This document shows, one piece after another, positions 35,810-43,183 of a DNA stretch of 64,000 bases. Position 1 is the first letter of the stretch, and each line of letters begins with the position of its first letter. This stretch comes from Robertkochia sediminum (GTDB lineage: Bacteria; Bacteroidota; Bacteroidia; Flavobacteriales; Flavobacteriaceae). The DNA is taken from positions 270,038 to 334,037 of the forward strand of contig NZ_JADMKT010000062.1 of NCBI RefSeq assembly GCF_016786255.1. The letters run 5' to 3'. The notes below the pieces were generated by a model that made no database searches, was not told the DNA's origin, and saw nothing but the letters and a program-made list of their open reading frames with translations. Made by a program: the position numbers and the translations under genes.

Positions 35810-36484
35810 ATGAAGCAGTTCATGGCAGCGATCGCAATGTTGATCGTATCATTTGCAATAGCCCAGGATGAGGTGGAATATCCTGTAGACGATTTTTCAG
35901 AACTCAAGGTATTTGACGGAATTTCGGTAAAACTAATTCCCGGAAAAGAGAACAAGGTCGTGATCAAAGGAGAAGATGCAAGATCGGTTACGGTAAGATG
36001 GGTTCGCGGGAAACTTAAGATCCGTATGGAGATTGAAAAGCTCTTTAGTGGGTATGCCACCTTTGCTGAAGTGTACTACAACAAACCCTTATCGGTATTG
36101 GATGTAAACGAGAATGCGCTTATTACCTCAGATGAGGTGATCGATCAGGTCGATCTCGAACTCAGGGCACAGGAAGCAGGTGAGATCGATCTAAAGGTTG
36201 CCCTGAAACGGCTACGTGTAAAATCGGTTACCGGAGCGACCATTGCGGTGGAAGGCTCAGCCAAAAATCAGGTGGTCGATGTGAATACCGGTGGTGGTTA
36301 TGAAGCGGGAAACCTGGAAACCGAGCAAACCGAAGTGGAAGTGAATGCCGGAGGATATGCCGATATCAGGGCCTCAGAATATGTAGACGCTACCGTGCGT
36401 GCAGGCGGAAATATTAATATTTACGGGAAACCACGGGTGATAGACCAAACAAAATTTCTCGGCGGAACCATAAAAGAATTTTAA
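35810..36484 (+). CDS. DUF2807 (head GIN domain) secreted protein
   Basis: This 224-aa protein has a signal peptide ending FAIAQDE. It begins with FSELKVFDGISVKLIPGKENKVVIKG, the hallmark of DUF2807 head-GIN proteins, then folds as a repetitive beta-solenoid (VKSVTGATIAVEGSAKNQVVDV; EVEVNAGGYADIRAS; VDATVRAGGNINIYGKP). Family members are abundant Bacteroidetes envelope proteins, sometimes annotated as putative adhesins, with no proven role. It starts 14 bases after rnr and is probably co-transcribed. Confidence 0.85.
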   Translation: MKQFMAAIAMLIVSFAIAQDEVEYPVDDFSELKVFDGISVKLIPGKENKVVIKGEDARSVTVRWVRGKLKIRMEIEKLFSGYATFAEVYYNKPLSVLDVNENALITSDEVIDQVDLELRAQEAGEIDLKVALKRLRVKSVTGATIAVEGSAKNQVVDVNTGGGYEAGNLETEQTEVEVNAGGYADIRASEYVDATVRAGGNINIYGKPRVIDQTKFLGGTIKEF

Positions 36485-36571
36485 AAAGTAAATTTGTGTT
36501 GCGATAGGCCAACCCTTCACGGGTGAACTATGGTCATTATGTTTGCGATCTAATAAAATTGACCCCGTTTC

Positions 36572-37252
36572 ATGATAGAAGATATTGCTTCGGGCATCCC
36601 ATTAGGAATATTACTCTCTTTTACGATAGGCCCTGTTTTTTTTGTGTTATTAGAAACAGGTGCCCTTAAAGGATTCAGGGCTGCTATGAGCTTTGATGTA
36701 GGGGTGGTGTTGGGGGATATCCTCTTTATTCTTATCGCATACTTTAGTACCAACCGGATCCTTGAACGGATTAAGGACGATCCGTCCCTGTTTATTTTTG
36801 GGGGTGCGTTACTCATTACTTATGGGGTCATATCGTTTATACGATCTAAGAAGGCCTATAAGAAAGAAGTGGATAAGGATGTGGTCGAAGTGATCAATAA
36901 GAACAATTACCTGCATCTTATTCTCAAAGGATTTCTACTCAATTTTATCAATGTGGGAGTGCTTGGATTTTGGTTGGGGATCATTATTATTTTTGGTCCC
37001 AGATTAGAGATGAACGAAGGTCGTATCTTCGTCTTTATCAGCTCCATACTCATCACGTATATGCTGGTAGATGCAGTGAAGATCCTTTTGGCAAAACAAT
37101 TAAAGCACAGGCTCACGCCTTACCTGATCTTCAGGGTCAAAAGGGTGATTAGCCTGGTGTTGATCTTTTTCGGAATGGTATTGATGTTTCAGGGGTTCTT
37201 TCCTAAGGAAAAGGAGAAGATCAAAGGAGTAATTGAGAATATTAGAACCTGA
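36572..37252 (+). CDS. LysE-family translocator
   Basis: The 226-aa inner-membrane protein has about six hydrophobic helices and the family's N-terminal IPLGILLSFTIGPVFFVLLETGALKGFRAA. FDVGVVLGDILFILIAYF and a conserved-like GFLLNFINVGVLGFWLG follow. LysE relatives export amino acids or related metabolites, but the substrate cannot be predicted. A cytoplasmic Lys-rich loop (RSKKAYKKEVDKDVVEV) separates the two halves. It is followed 14 bases later by the DoxX-like gene. Confidence 0.85.
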   Translation: MIEDIASGIPLGILLSFTIGPVFFVLLETGALKGFRAAMSFDVGVVLGDILFILIAYFSTNRILERIKDDPSLFIFGGALLITYGVISFIRSKKAYKKEVDKDVVEVINKNNYLHLILKGFLLNFINVGVLGFWLGIIIIFGPRLEMNEGRIFVFISSILITYMLVDAVKILLAKQLKHRLTPYLIFRVKRVISLVLIFFGMVLMFQGFFPKEKEKIKGVIENIRT

Positions 37253-37266
37253 TAATACCTAGGATT

Positions 37267-37650
37267 ATGTTTTACTTAAAAATGCTTATTCTGCTATTTG
37301 TACTGATCACTTTTTTGCAAAGTGGTTTGGATAAGATCACCGATTGGAAAGGGAATGTTACCTGGTTGAACGATCATTTTAAAGACACGGTTATCAAAGG
37401 TATGGTGCCAGTTTCCCTCGGATTTATCGTACTGCTGGAGATAGCCACGACAGTGACCACGTTTTTGGCCTTTTATGAGCTGTTTACAGATGGTGGTAGT
37501 TATTGGGCACAAATGAGTTTAGTGATCTCAGGAGTTACCCTGTTAATGTTGTTACTAGGGCAGCGACTTGCTAAGGATTACGATGGGGCTAGAACCATAG
37601 TGATCTATCTGATGCCTGTCTTTTTCGGGTTATATCTCTTTGCGGCTTAG
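37267..37650 (+). CDS. DoxX-like membrane protein
   Basis: This 127-aa protein has four predicted helices (MLILLFVLITFLQSGLDKI; MVPVSLGFIVLLEIATTVTTFLAF; QMSLVISGVTLLMLLLGQ; VIYLMPVFFGLYLFA). The FLQSGLDKITDWKGN loop after helix I is the typical DoxX signature. Family members associate with quinone or redox systems in some bacteria, but no such partner adjoins. Its TAG stop overlaps the TAA stop of the convergent AsmA-like gene. Confidence 0.8.
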   Translation: MFYLKMLILLFVLITFLQSGLDKITDWKGNVTWLNDHFKDTVIKGMVPVSLGFIVLLEIATTVTTFLAFYELFTDGGSYWAQMSLVISGVTLLMLLLGQRLAKDYDGARTIVIYLMPVFFGLYLFAA

Positions 37651-39140
37651 ATCATATTCACTGTTATTCCTTTTTGAGCGCAAAGCCACATATAGTTAAA
37701 GAATGACCGCTCCTGATTACGGGTTATCGTGAACTTTTCTTCTTCATTGAGATCCCTCTTTTTTGGCACTATAAAATTAGCGATAGAACTCAGGATCTTT
37801 TTGGCTCCACCTGTTTTCTTGTTAACAAGTGTAACCTCGAATTCATCGTAATTAAGGTAGGATCTTCCCTTGGCACTTATATGATCCCCGGAGGCGTTGA
37901 TGTAAGCATTATTTATAATGCCCTTGTTGGTCATGTTCATGTTCGTTTCGGTAAACGAATTGAACGTGGCAAAATTTACCTTGTGCATGTATAAATGCAT
38001 GTCGAAATGTGCACTTTCAGAAGCCAGTGGTAGGGTACATGAGCCTTTTACAAGGCCCTGGCTACCTGAATTGGCACTAAAATTTATGAAGACAGTATCT
38101 TTTTCGATCGTATTAAGGCGATATATATTGTTTTGTATGTTGTTCAGGGTAACACTACCGTAATTGTTATTTTCCGGCATACGTTCTCCATAGGTTAGTT
38201 TACCATTGTTTATAAGTACCGAGTCTAAGGCGATCTTTAGTGGAATGTCATTCAGAAGGGTGGTTAACATGGGCTTTTGTGTATTCTTACGGGCGATATG
38301 TTTATCTCTGAATATATCCAGTTGAAGTCCGTTGATGGCGATATGATCAGCCTTGAAAACACTATCAGAAAGTTGGGTGATATCGGGTTGATGGAGTTCA
38401 AGGTTGTTAATCGTTCCTGAGATCCAATCGTCCTGATAGGGAATGAATTTACTGTAATTGTATTTGTCATGAGTAGGGCGTAATAAAAGATGTTCTAAGG
38501 TCCATTTTTCTTTCGTTAGTTCCATACGGGCCAGGGTTACCCGTGATAGGGTATTCGGTTTAATAATGGTATTTAAGATCGTTAGACGATACGCTCCAAT
38601 TTTTGGGGGAGCGTTATTTTCCGGGTCTGTTGATAAGTCGGTTATCGCTATTCGGAGACTCGGGAGCGACATCAGGGTATCTTTTGATGTGTCCTGTCGA
38701 AGGATCTTTCCGTTATTTAGAAAGATGTGTTTGATCTGTATGAAGGGTTTGTTACTGTCGGTCTCGTTTACCGGGGGCAGGGGTAAGGTATCGTATCGGG
38801 TTATGTATAGCAGGGGACTATCGATGATAAGACTGTCTAAACGTACGGTGTTGTTAAAAATATAATCAGAGTAATGAATACCCTGTACTCGTATTTCCGG
38901 GATGGTAACCAGGATGGAATCTGTTGCTGTATATGTATTGATCTGCGCTTGTTGAATAGAGATGCTTCTGTTAAGCAGGTCTATTTCAGAATGGTTAGTA
39001 CTCAGGGTAAAACCCGGAAATTCCAGGTAATTCAATTCTGATATAAATTGTTTCTTTTTGTATTCAACAAAAAGAAAAAGGATCAAGGCGATAAGCAGGA
39101 AGACAAGGAAGAACAGGCTTAAGCTTTTACGAGTAGCCAT
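37647..39140 (-). CDS. AsmA-like envelope protein
   Basis: This 497-aa protein has one N-terminal membrane helix (LSLFFLVFLLIALILFLFVEY, 6-26) and a long beta-rich periplasmic part with repeating strand pairs (RVQGIHYSDYIFNNTVRLDS; INGLQLDIFRDKHIA; NIYRLNTIEKDTVFINFSAN). The layout resembles AsmA/DUF748-type proteins, which are linked to envelope assembly and lipid transport. I could not match a named member. A KKTGGAKKILSSIANFIVP segment near the C-terminus resembles AsmA family ends. It lies downstream of ompH. Confidence 0.6.
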   Translation of the reverse strand: MATRKSLSLFFLVFLLIALILFLFVEYKKKQFISELNYLEFPGFTLSTNHSEIDLLNRSISIQQAQINTYTATDSILVTIPEIRVQGIHYSDYIFNNTVRLDSLIIDSPLLYITRYDTLPLPPVNETDSNKPFIQIKHIFLNNGKILRQDTSKDTLMSLPSLRIAITDLSTDPENNAPPKIGAYRLTILNTIIKPNTLSRVTLARMELTKEKWTLEHLLLRPTHDKYNYSKFIPYQDDWISGTINNLELHQPDITQLSDSVFKADHIAINGLQLDIFRDKHIARKNTQKPMLTTLLNDIPLKIALDSVLINNGKLTYGERMPENNNYGSVTLNNIQNNIYRLNTIEKDTVFINFSANSGSQGLVKGSCTLPLASESAHFDMHLYMHKVNFATFNSFTETNMNMTNKGIINNAYINASGDHISAKGRSYLNYDEFEVTLVNKKTGGAKKILSSIANFIVPKKRDLNEEEKFTITRNQERSFFNYMWLCAQKGITVNMI

Positions 39141-39163
39141 GATGTTCTTATTTAGGTATAATT

Positions 39164-39194
39164 TAAAAAATAAAACCCTCGTAATGAGGGTTTT
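39164..39194 (-). terminator. Terminator after ompH
   Basis: AAAACCCTC/GAGGGTTTT with a five-base loop; on the minus strand ATTTTTTAAAT follows. It lies 26 bases past the ompH stop. Confidence 0.85.
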
Positions 39195-39220
39195 ATTTAA
39201 TTATTTAAAGAAGCGAGTTG

Positions 39221-39736
39221 TTATTTTTCTTCTTTGTATGCGGTGTTCAGGGAACGTAGTACGTCGGCTGTGATATCTTTTGAGTTCTCACCGTAAAATA
39301 CATTTCCACCTTCATTTTCTGCAAGGATGTATGTGTATCCGTTTTTCTTACCGTAGTCCTTAACGAATGTTCTTACTTTCTTTACGAGTGAATCTACTGC
39401 TTGTCCGCTCTCCTGACTAAGGAGCTGTTCTTCGTTTTGGAATTGTTGAGCGAGTTGTTGGCGCTTTTGCATCAATTCGTTGTATTTTTCCTGTGCTTTG
39501 TTCTGACTCATTTTCTGAGCGCTGTTTTGGAACGACTGGATCTCTTGTTGAAGAACGGCAGAAGAACTATCTAATTTTTGTTGGAACTTTTCGAATTTTA
39601 CTTTGTACTTATTTTCTAGATCGATCTTCTCCTGGTATTCTTTGATCAGTTTGGTATTATCAACAAAAGCGATCTTGTCTTGGTTACATGAAGCAGCAAG
39701 CATCGCGGTAAGCAAAATTAAGGGAAGTTTTTTCAT
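39221..39736 (-). CDS. OmpH/Skp-family periplasmic chaperone lipoprotein
   Basis: The 171-aa protein has a lipobox (LAASC, Cys17), so this Skp relative is probably membrane-anchored. Residues 24-35 (IAFVDNTKLIKE) form the first strand and helix. A long coiled-coil tentacle follows (about 36-120, QQKLDSSSAVLQQEIQSFQN; KYNELMQKRQQLAQQFQNEE), and the body strands close it (GYTYILAENEGGNVFYGE). Skp-like chaperones carry unfolded outer-membrane barrels across the periplasm. The usual bamA neighbour is absent, suggesting a dispersed paralogue. Confidence 0.9.
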   Translation of the reverse strand: MKKLPLILLTAMLAASCNQDKIAFVDNTKLIKEYQEKIDLENKYKVKFEKFQQKLDSSSAVLQQEIQSFQNSAQKMSQNKAQEKYNELMQKRQQLAQQFQNEEQLLSQESGQAVDSLVKKVRTFVKDYGKKNGYTYILAENEGGNVFYGENSKDITADVLRSLNTAYKEEK

Positions 39737-39762
39737 GAATAGGTTTTTGTTTTGTCTACGCC

Positions 39763-39770
39763 CAAAAATA
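39763..39770 (-). promoter_or_regulatory. -7 box of ompH
   Basis: TATTTTTG on the minus strand is an exact TAnnTTTG match 27 bases upstream of the start. Confidence 0.5.
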
Positions 39771-39951
39771 GAAATTCTGGAGGGTTGAGGGTAGGGTTGT
39801 GCGTTTATTTTATGTTATAGATTTTACTTATAGATTTTTTAATACACATCAAAGTCTTTTATTTAAACTAACGTATTTAAACGACTTTTAAGCTATGTTT
39901 ATAACTTTTTGAAGTAAGTTATCGTCTACTTAAAGTAAACCGTCTTAGATC

Positions 39952-40794
39952 TTATTTATTTGTGTTTTTACGGATAATATAGATCAAAGAAGAGCATTCA
40001 CCATCAAAAAGTGAATTCAGGTTAGAAATGCTTCCGGTAATCGTGGCGCGTAAGGTGGTAAGTGAGTTTTTTCTGTATTTCTCACTAAGCAGACTTACAT
40101 AGTAAGCGTCGAAATACATAGGTAAGATTTTTACTACATTTAATTTATGAGCCATACAAAGATTTTGAACGGAGCTTTTATCGTAGTGCCATAGATGTCT
40201 TGGTACATCATATCCTGCCCATTCTGGTCCGTAGTATTTTGCATCCCAACTTTTATAATTTGGCAAGGCGATGATAAGTGTTCCATGATCTGTTAGACGT
40301 TCCCTTAGTTTAGCAATGGTTTCATCCGGCTCATAAAGATGTTCCAAAACATGCCATAACGTGATCACGTCATATTGCGTTTCTGTTTCTTCTATGGATT
40401 TTATAATATGCAATCCTTTTTTACTAGCAATGCCTGCAGCTTTTGGATTAATCTCTATTCCTGTTTTCTGGTATGCTTTGGGCAGGTGATCCAGGAAGTC
40501 TCCTGTTCCACATCCAACATCCAGAACATTATGAATTTGATGCTGATATGTATTAAGGATACGCTCCTTTCGATTTAGATTGATCGATTTAATGGTTCGG
40601 TAGATCCTAGCAAAGAGGCCGGGTGCGGAATCGTCATGAGATAAATATTCCTCAGATTCGTAGTAGCGACCAATTTTTTCTTGTTCAGGTTGGGGTAGTG
40701 TCTTTAGAATGCCATAGGGAGGTACGGCTTTCAGTGTAAAGTTTTCTTTACTTAGGAAGTGATCTTTAACCTGAATGGATTTAGGTGTTTTCAT
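39952..40794 (-). CDS. Class I SAM-dependent methyltransferase
   Basis: The 280-aa protein has a Rossmann methyltransferase core. Motif I is LDVGCGTGDFLDHL (about 92-105), an acidic strand end is TGIEINPKAAGIA, and DVITLWHVLEHLYEPDETI follows, typical of Methyltransf_23-type enzymes. The N-terminal 70 residues include YYESEEYLSHDDSAPGLFARIYRTIK, seen in lipid- or polysaccharide-related homologues. The acceptor is unknown. It is downstream of mnmG, separated by the parS-like palindrome/terminator. Confidence 0.85.
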   Translation of the reverse strand: MKTPKSIQVKDHFLSKENFTLKAVPPYGILKTLPQPEQEKIGRYYESEEYLSHDDSAPGLFARIYRTIKSINLNRKERILNTYQHQIHNVLDVGCGTGDFLDHLPKAYQKTGIEINPKAAGIASKKGLHIIKSIEETETQYDVITLWHVLEHLYEPDETIAKLRERLTDHGTLIIALPNYKSWDAKYYGPEWAGYDVPRHLWHYDKSSVQNLCMAHKLNVVKILPMYFDAYYVSLLSEKYRKNSLTTLRATITGSISNLNSLFDGECSSLIYIIRKNTNK

Positions 40795-40822
40795 GGGGTA
40801 AACTTACAGTAATTAGGTGGTA

Positions 40823-40858
40823 AAAAAAATAGCGTTCCACGTGGAACGCTATTTTTTT
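40823..40858. promoter_or_regulatory. parS-like palindrome embedded in a terminator hairpin
   Basis: A perfect palindrome centred between 40840 and 40841 contains GTTCCACGTGGAAC (40834-40847), the core of the ParB-binding parS site. Its arms extend through AATAGC into A/T tracts, so in RNA it also forms a hairpin with a U-tail 18 bases after the mnmG stop. It therefore looks like both a partition site and a terminator. Confidence 0.7.
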
Positions 40859-40876
40859 ATTTTTACATGAGGTTAA

Positions 40877-42748
40877 TTAGCGACCCATATATACAAGCAT
40901 AACAGAAATATCACTTGGTGAAACACCACTAATTCTTGATGCCTGGGAGAGTGTCTTTGGCTGGATGCTTTTTAATTTTTCTCTGGCTTCGAATGAAAGT
41001 GATTTCAGTTTGTTGTAGTCAAAGTTATCAGGGATCACAATATTCTCTAAGCGATTCAGCTTGTCTGCATTGTTCTTTTCTTTTTCAATGTATCCTGAAT
41101 ATTTTACCTGGATCTCGGTTTGTTCCAATACCTCACTATCGAGAGCGTGCGCGGTAATATATTGATCAACTTCCGGTAGTCTTCGCATATGATCCAGGGT
41201 AACTTTTGGACGGCTATAGATCTTGAACATCTTGTCGGATTGTTTCATCGGTGAGGAGTTCAGATCTTCCAAAATAGGATTTATGGCCTCGGGGGTTACG
41301 CTGGTATTTTTAAAGAAATGGATGAAATCTTTCGCTTGTGTTTCTTTTTCCTCCATACGTTCCATACGGTCCTTTTTAGCAAGTCCGATCTCAAATGATC
41401 TTGGAGTCAGTCGGAGGTCGGCATTGTCCTGTCTAAGTAGCGTACGGTATTCTGCTCTTGAAGTAAACATTCGGTATGGTTCTTCGGTACCCTTTGTGAT
41501 GAGGTCGTCGATAAGTACACCGATATATGCTTCGTTTCGTTTGAGGATAAAGGGATCTTTCTCTGCACATTTCAACGCAGCGTTGACTCCCGCCATTAGG
41601 CCCTGGGCAGCTGCCTCTTCGTAACCTGTGGTTCCGTTGATCTGTCCGGCGAAATATAGACCGGAGATCAGTTTGGTTTCGAGGGTATGTTGTAGCTGCG
41701 TAGGTGGGAAGTAGTCGTATTCGATGGCATATCCCGGACGGAAGAATTTGACGTTTTCGAATCCGTCAACAGAACGCAAGGCTTTGTATTGAACATCTTC
41801 CGGAAGGGAAGTAGAGAATCCGTTTACATATACCTCTACCGTATCCCAACCTTCGGGCTCTACGAATAATTGATGTCTGTCTTTATCTGCGAAGCGGTTG
41901 ATCTTGTCTTCGATGGAAGGGCAGTATCTGGGTCCAATACTTTTAATACGGCCATTGAACATAGGAGAACGATCGAATCCTTCACGCAAGAGATCGTGTA
42001 CCTCGGGTGAGGTATAAGACATATAACAATCGCGTTGTTGGGTGAGGGGTCGGGTTATGTTGGAGTAGGAGAATTTTTCCGGATGTTCATCACCTGGTTG
42101 AACAGTCATTTTACTATAATCTAATGATCTTCCGTCTACTCTTGGTGGTGTACCGGTTTTCATGCGACCTGCGTCAAAACCATATTTAATGAGATCTTCT
42201 GTAATACCTGTTGCTGCGCGTTCTCCTGCTCGTCCGCCACCAAATTGTTTCTCTCCAATATGGATGAGCCCGTTAAGAAAAGTACCATTGGTAAGTACTA
42301 CGGTTTTAGCGTATACTTCCATGCCAAGTGAGGTGCGTACGCCTTTGATCTGGTCGTCTTCTATGATCAACCCGGAAACCATATCCTGATAAAAATCCAG
42401 GTTAGGGGTTTGCTCGAGCATCAATCGCCAGGTTTCTGCAAAGCGCATTCTGTCGCTTTGTGCTCTGGGAGACCACATGGCCGGACCTTTAGATTTGTTA
42501 AGCATCTTGAATTGTATAGCCGTTTTATCGGTTACAATTCCGGAGTATCCACCCATTGCATCGATCTCGCGAACGATCTGTCCTTTTGCAATTCCTCCCA
42601 TGGCAGGATTACAGGACATTTGAGCAATGTTTTGAAGATTCATCGTAATGAGTAGGGTAGAGGCACCCATATTGGCAGCAGCTGCAGCAGCTTCTGAACC
42701 TGCATGGCCTCCGCCTACAACGATCACATCATAGGTTTGACTAAACAT
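40877..42748 (-). CDS. mnmG: tRNA uridine-5-carboxymethylaminomethyl modification enzyme MnmG (GidA)
   Basis: This 623-aa FAD enzyme works with MnmE to install the cmnm5 group on wobble U34. The dinucleotide-binding GGGHAGSEAAAAAANMGA (12-29) and the family motifs CNPAMGGIAKGQIVREIDAMGG, RMKTGTPPRVDGRSLDYS and GLYFAGQINGTTGYEEAAAQG are intact. The C-terminal domain ends with KTLSQASRISGVSPSDISVML. mnmG is a classic origin-proximal gene, and here it is flanked by two parS-like sites. Only 15 bases separate it from ybeY. Confidence 0.98.
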   Translation of the reverse strand: MFSQTYDVIVVGGGHAGSEAAAAAANMGASTLLITMNLQNIAQMSCNPAMGGIAKGQIVREIDAMGGYSGIVTDKTAIQFKMLNKSKGPAMWSPRAQSDRMRFAETWRLMLEQTPNLDFYQDMVSGLIIEDDQIKGVRTSLGMEVYAKTVVLTNGTFLNGLIHIGEKQFGGGRAGERAATGITEDLIKYGFDAGRMKTGTPPRVDGRSLDYSKMTVQPGDEHPEKFSYSNITRPLTQQRDCYMSYTSPEVHDLLREGFDRSPMFNGRIKSIGPRYCPSIEDKINRFADKDRHQLFVEPEGWDTVEVYVNGFSTSLPEDVQYKALRSVDGFENVKFFRPGYAIEYDYFPPTQLQHTLETKLISGLYFAGQINGTTGYEEAAAQGLMAGVNAALKCAEKDPFILKRNEAYIGVLIDDLITKGTEEPYRMFTSRAEYRTLLRQDNADLRLTPRSFEIGLAKKDRMERMEEKETQAKDFIHFFKNTSVTPEAINPILEDLNSSPMKQSDKMFKIYSRPKVTLDHMRRLPEVDQYITAHALDSEVLEQTEIQVKYSGYIEKEKNNADKLNRLENIVIPDNFDYNKLKSLSFEAREKLKSIQPKTLSQASRISGVSPSDISVMLVYMGR

Positions 42749-42763
42749 AGTGCAATTTTATTT

Positions 42764-43183
42764 TTAATGTTCCACGTGAAACAGCGCCATCTTTTCTTCT
42801 TCTTTGGCGCGCATTTGTTGGCTTTCTTTTTCGGTCTTATCCTTATATCCGCAATAATGAAGTACACCATGTATCATTACGCGTTTAAGTTCTTCCTGGA
42901 AGCTTACAGCAAATAAGTCGGCATTTTCGCTTACCCTTTCAACAGAAATAAAAATATCACCGCTAATGGTCTTGCCATCGGTGTAATCAAAACTGATGAT
43001 GTCTGTTAGGGTGTCGTGGTCGAGGTATTCAATATTAATGCGGTGCAAGTACGCATCATCGCAAAAAATGTAATTGATCGCTCCGCAGGAAAGTCCTTCA
43101 GATGCAACAGACTTTTGGATCCATTCACGGTAAATGGATTCTTGTTCTAATGTGAAGTCGGTCTCGTAGTGAAAATCAATCAT
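42764..43183 (-). CDS. ybeY: Endoribonuclease YbeY
   Basis: ATG 43183 gives 139 aa beginning MIDFHYETDF, the usual start; the frame's earlier ATG at 43258 lies inside the upstream gene. YbeY is a metal-dependent RNase in 16S rRNA maturation and ribosome quality control. LDHDTLTDIISFDY and GDIFISVERV are standard. The zinc region reads HGVLHYCGYKDKTEKE, with two His and, at the third canonical position, Asp. The last codons encode LFHVEH and coincide with a parS-like sequence. Its ATG overlaps the stop of the upstream DUF4175 gene by eight bases. Confidence 0.93.
   Translation of the reverse strand: MIDFHYETDFTLEQESIYREWIQKSVASEGLSCGAINYIFCDDAYLHRINIEYLDHDTLTDIISFDYTDGKTISGDIFISVERVSENADLFAVSFQEELKRVMIHGVLHYCGYKDKTEKESQQMRAKEEEKMALFHVEH
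42768..42783. promoter_or_regulatory. parS-like site within the 3' end of ybeY
   Basis: TGTTCCACGTGAAACA is an almost exact parS sequence (consensus TGTTTCACGTGAAACA, one mismatch). It overlaps the final ybeY codons and is 20 bases from the mnmG start. Confidence 0.85.
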
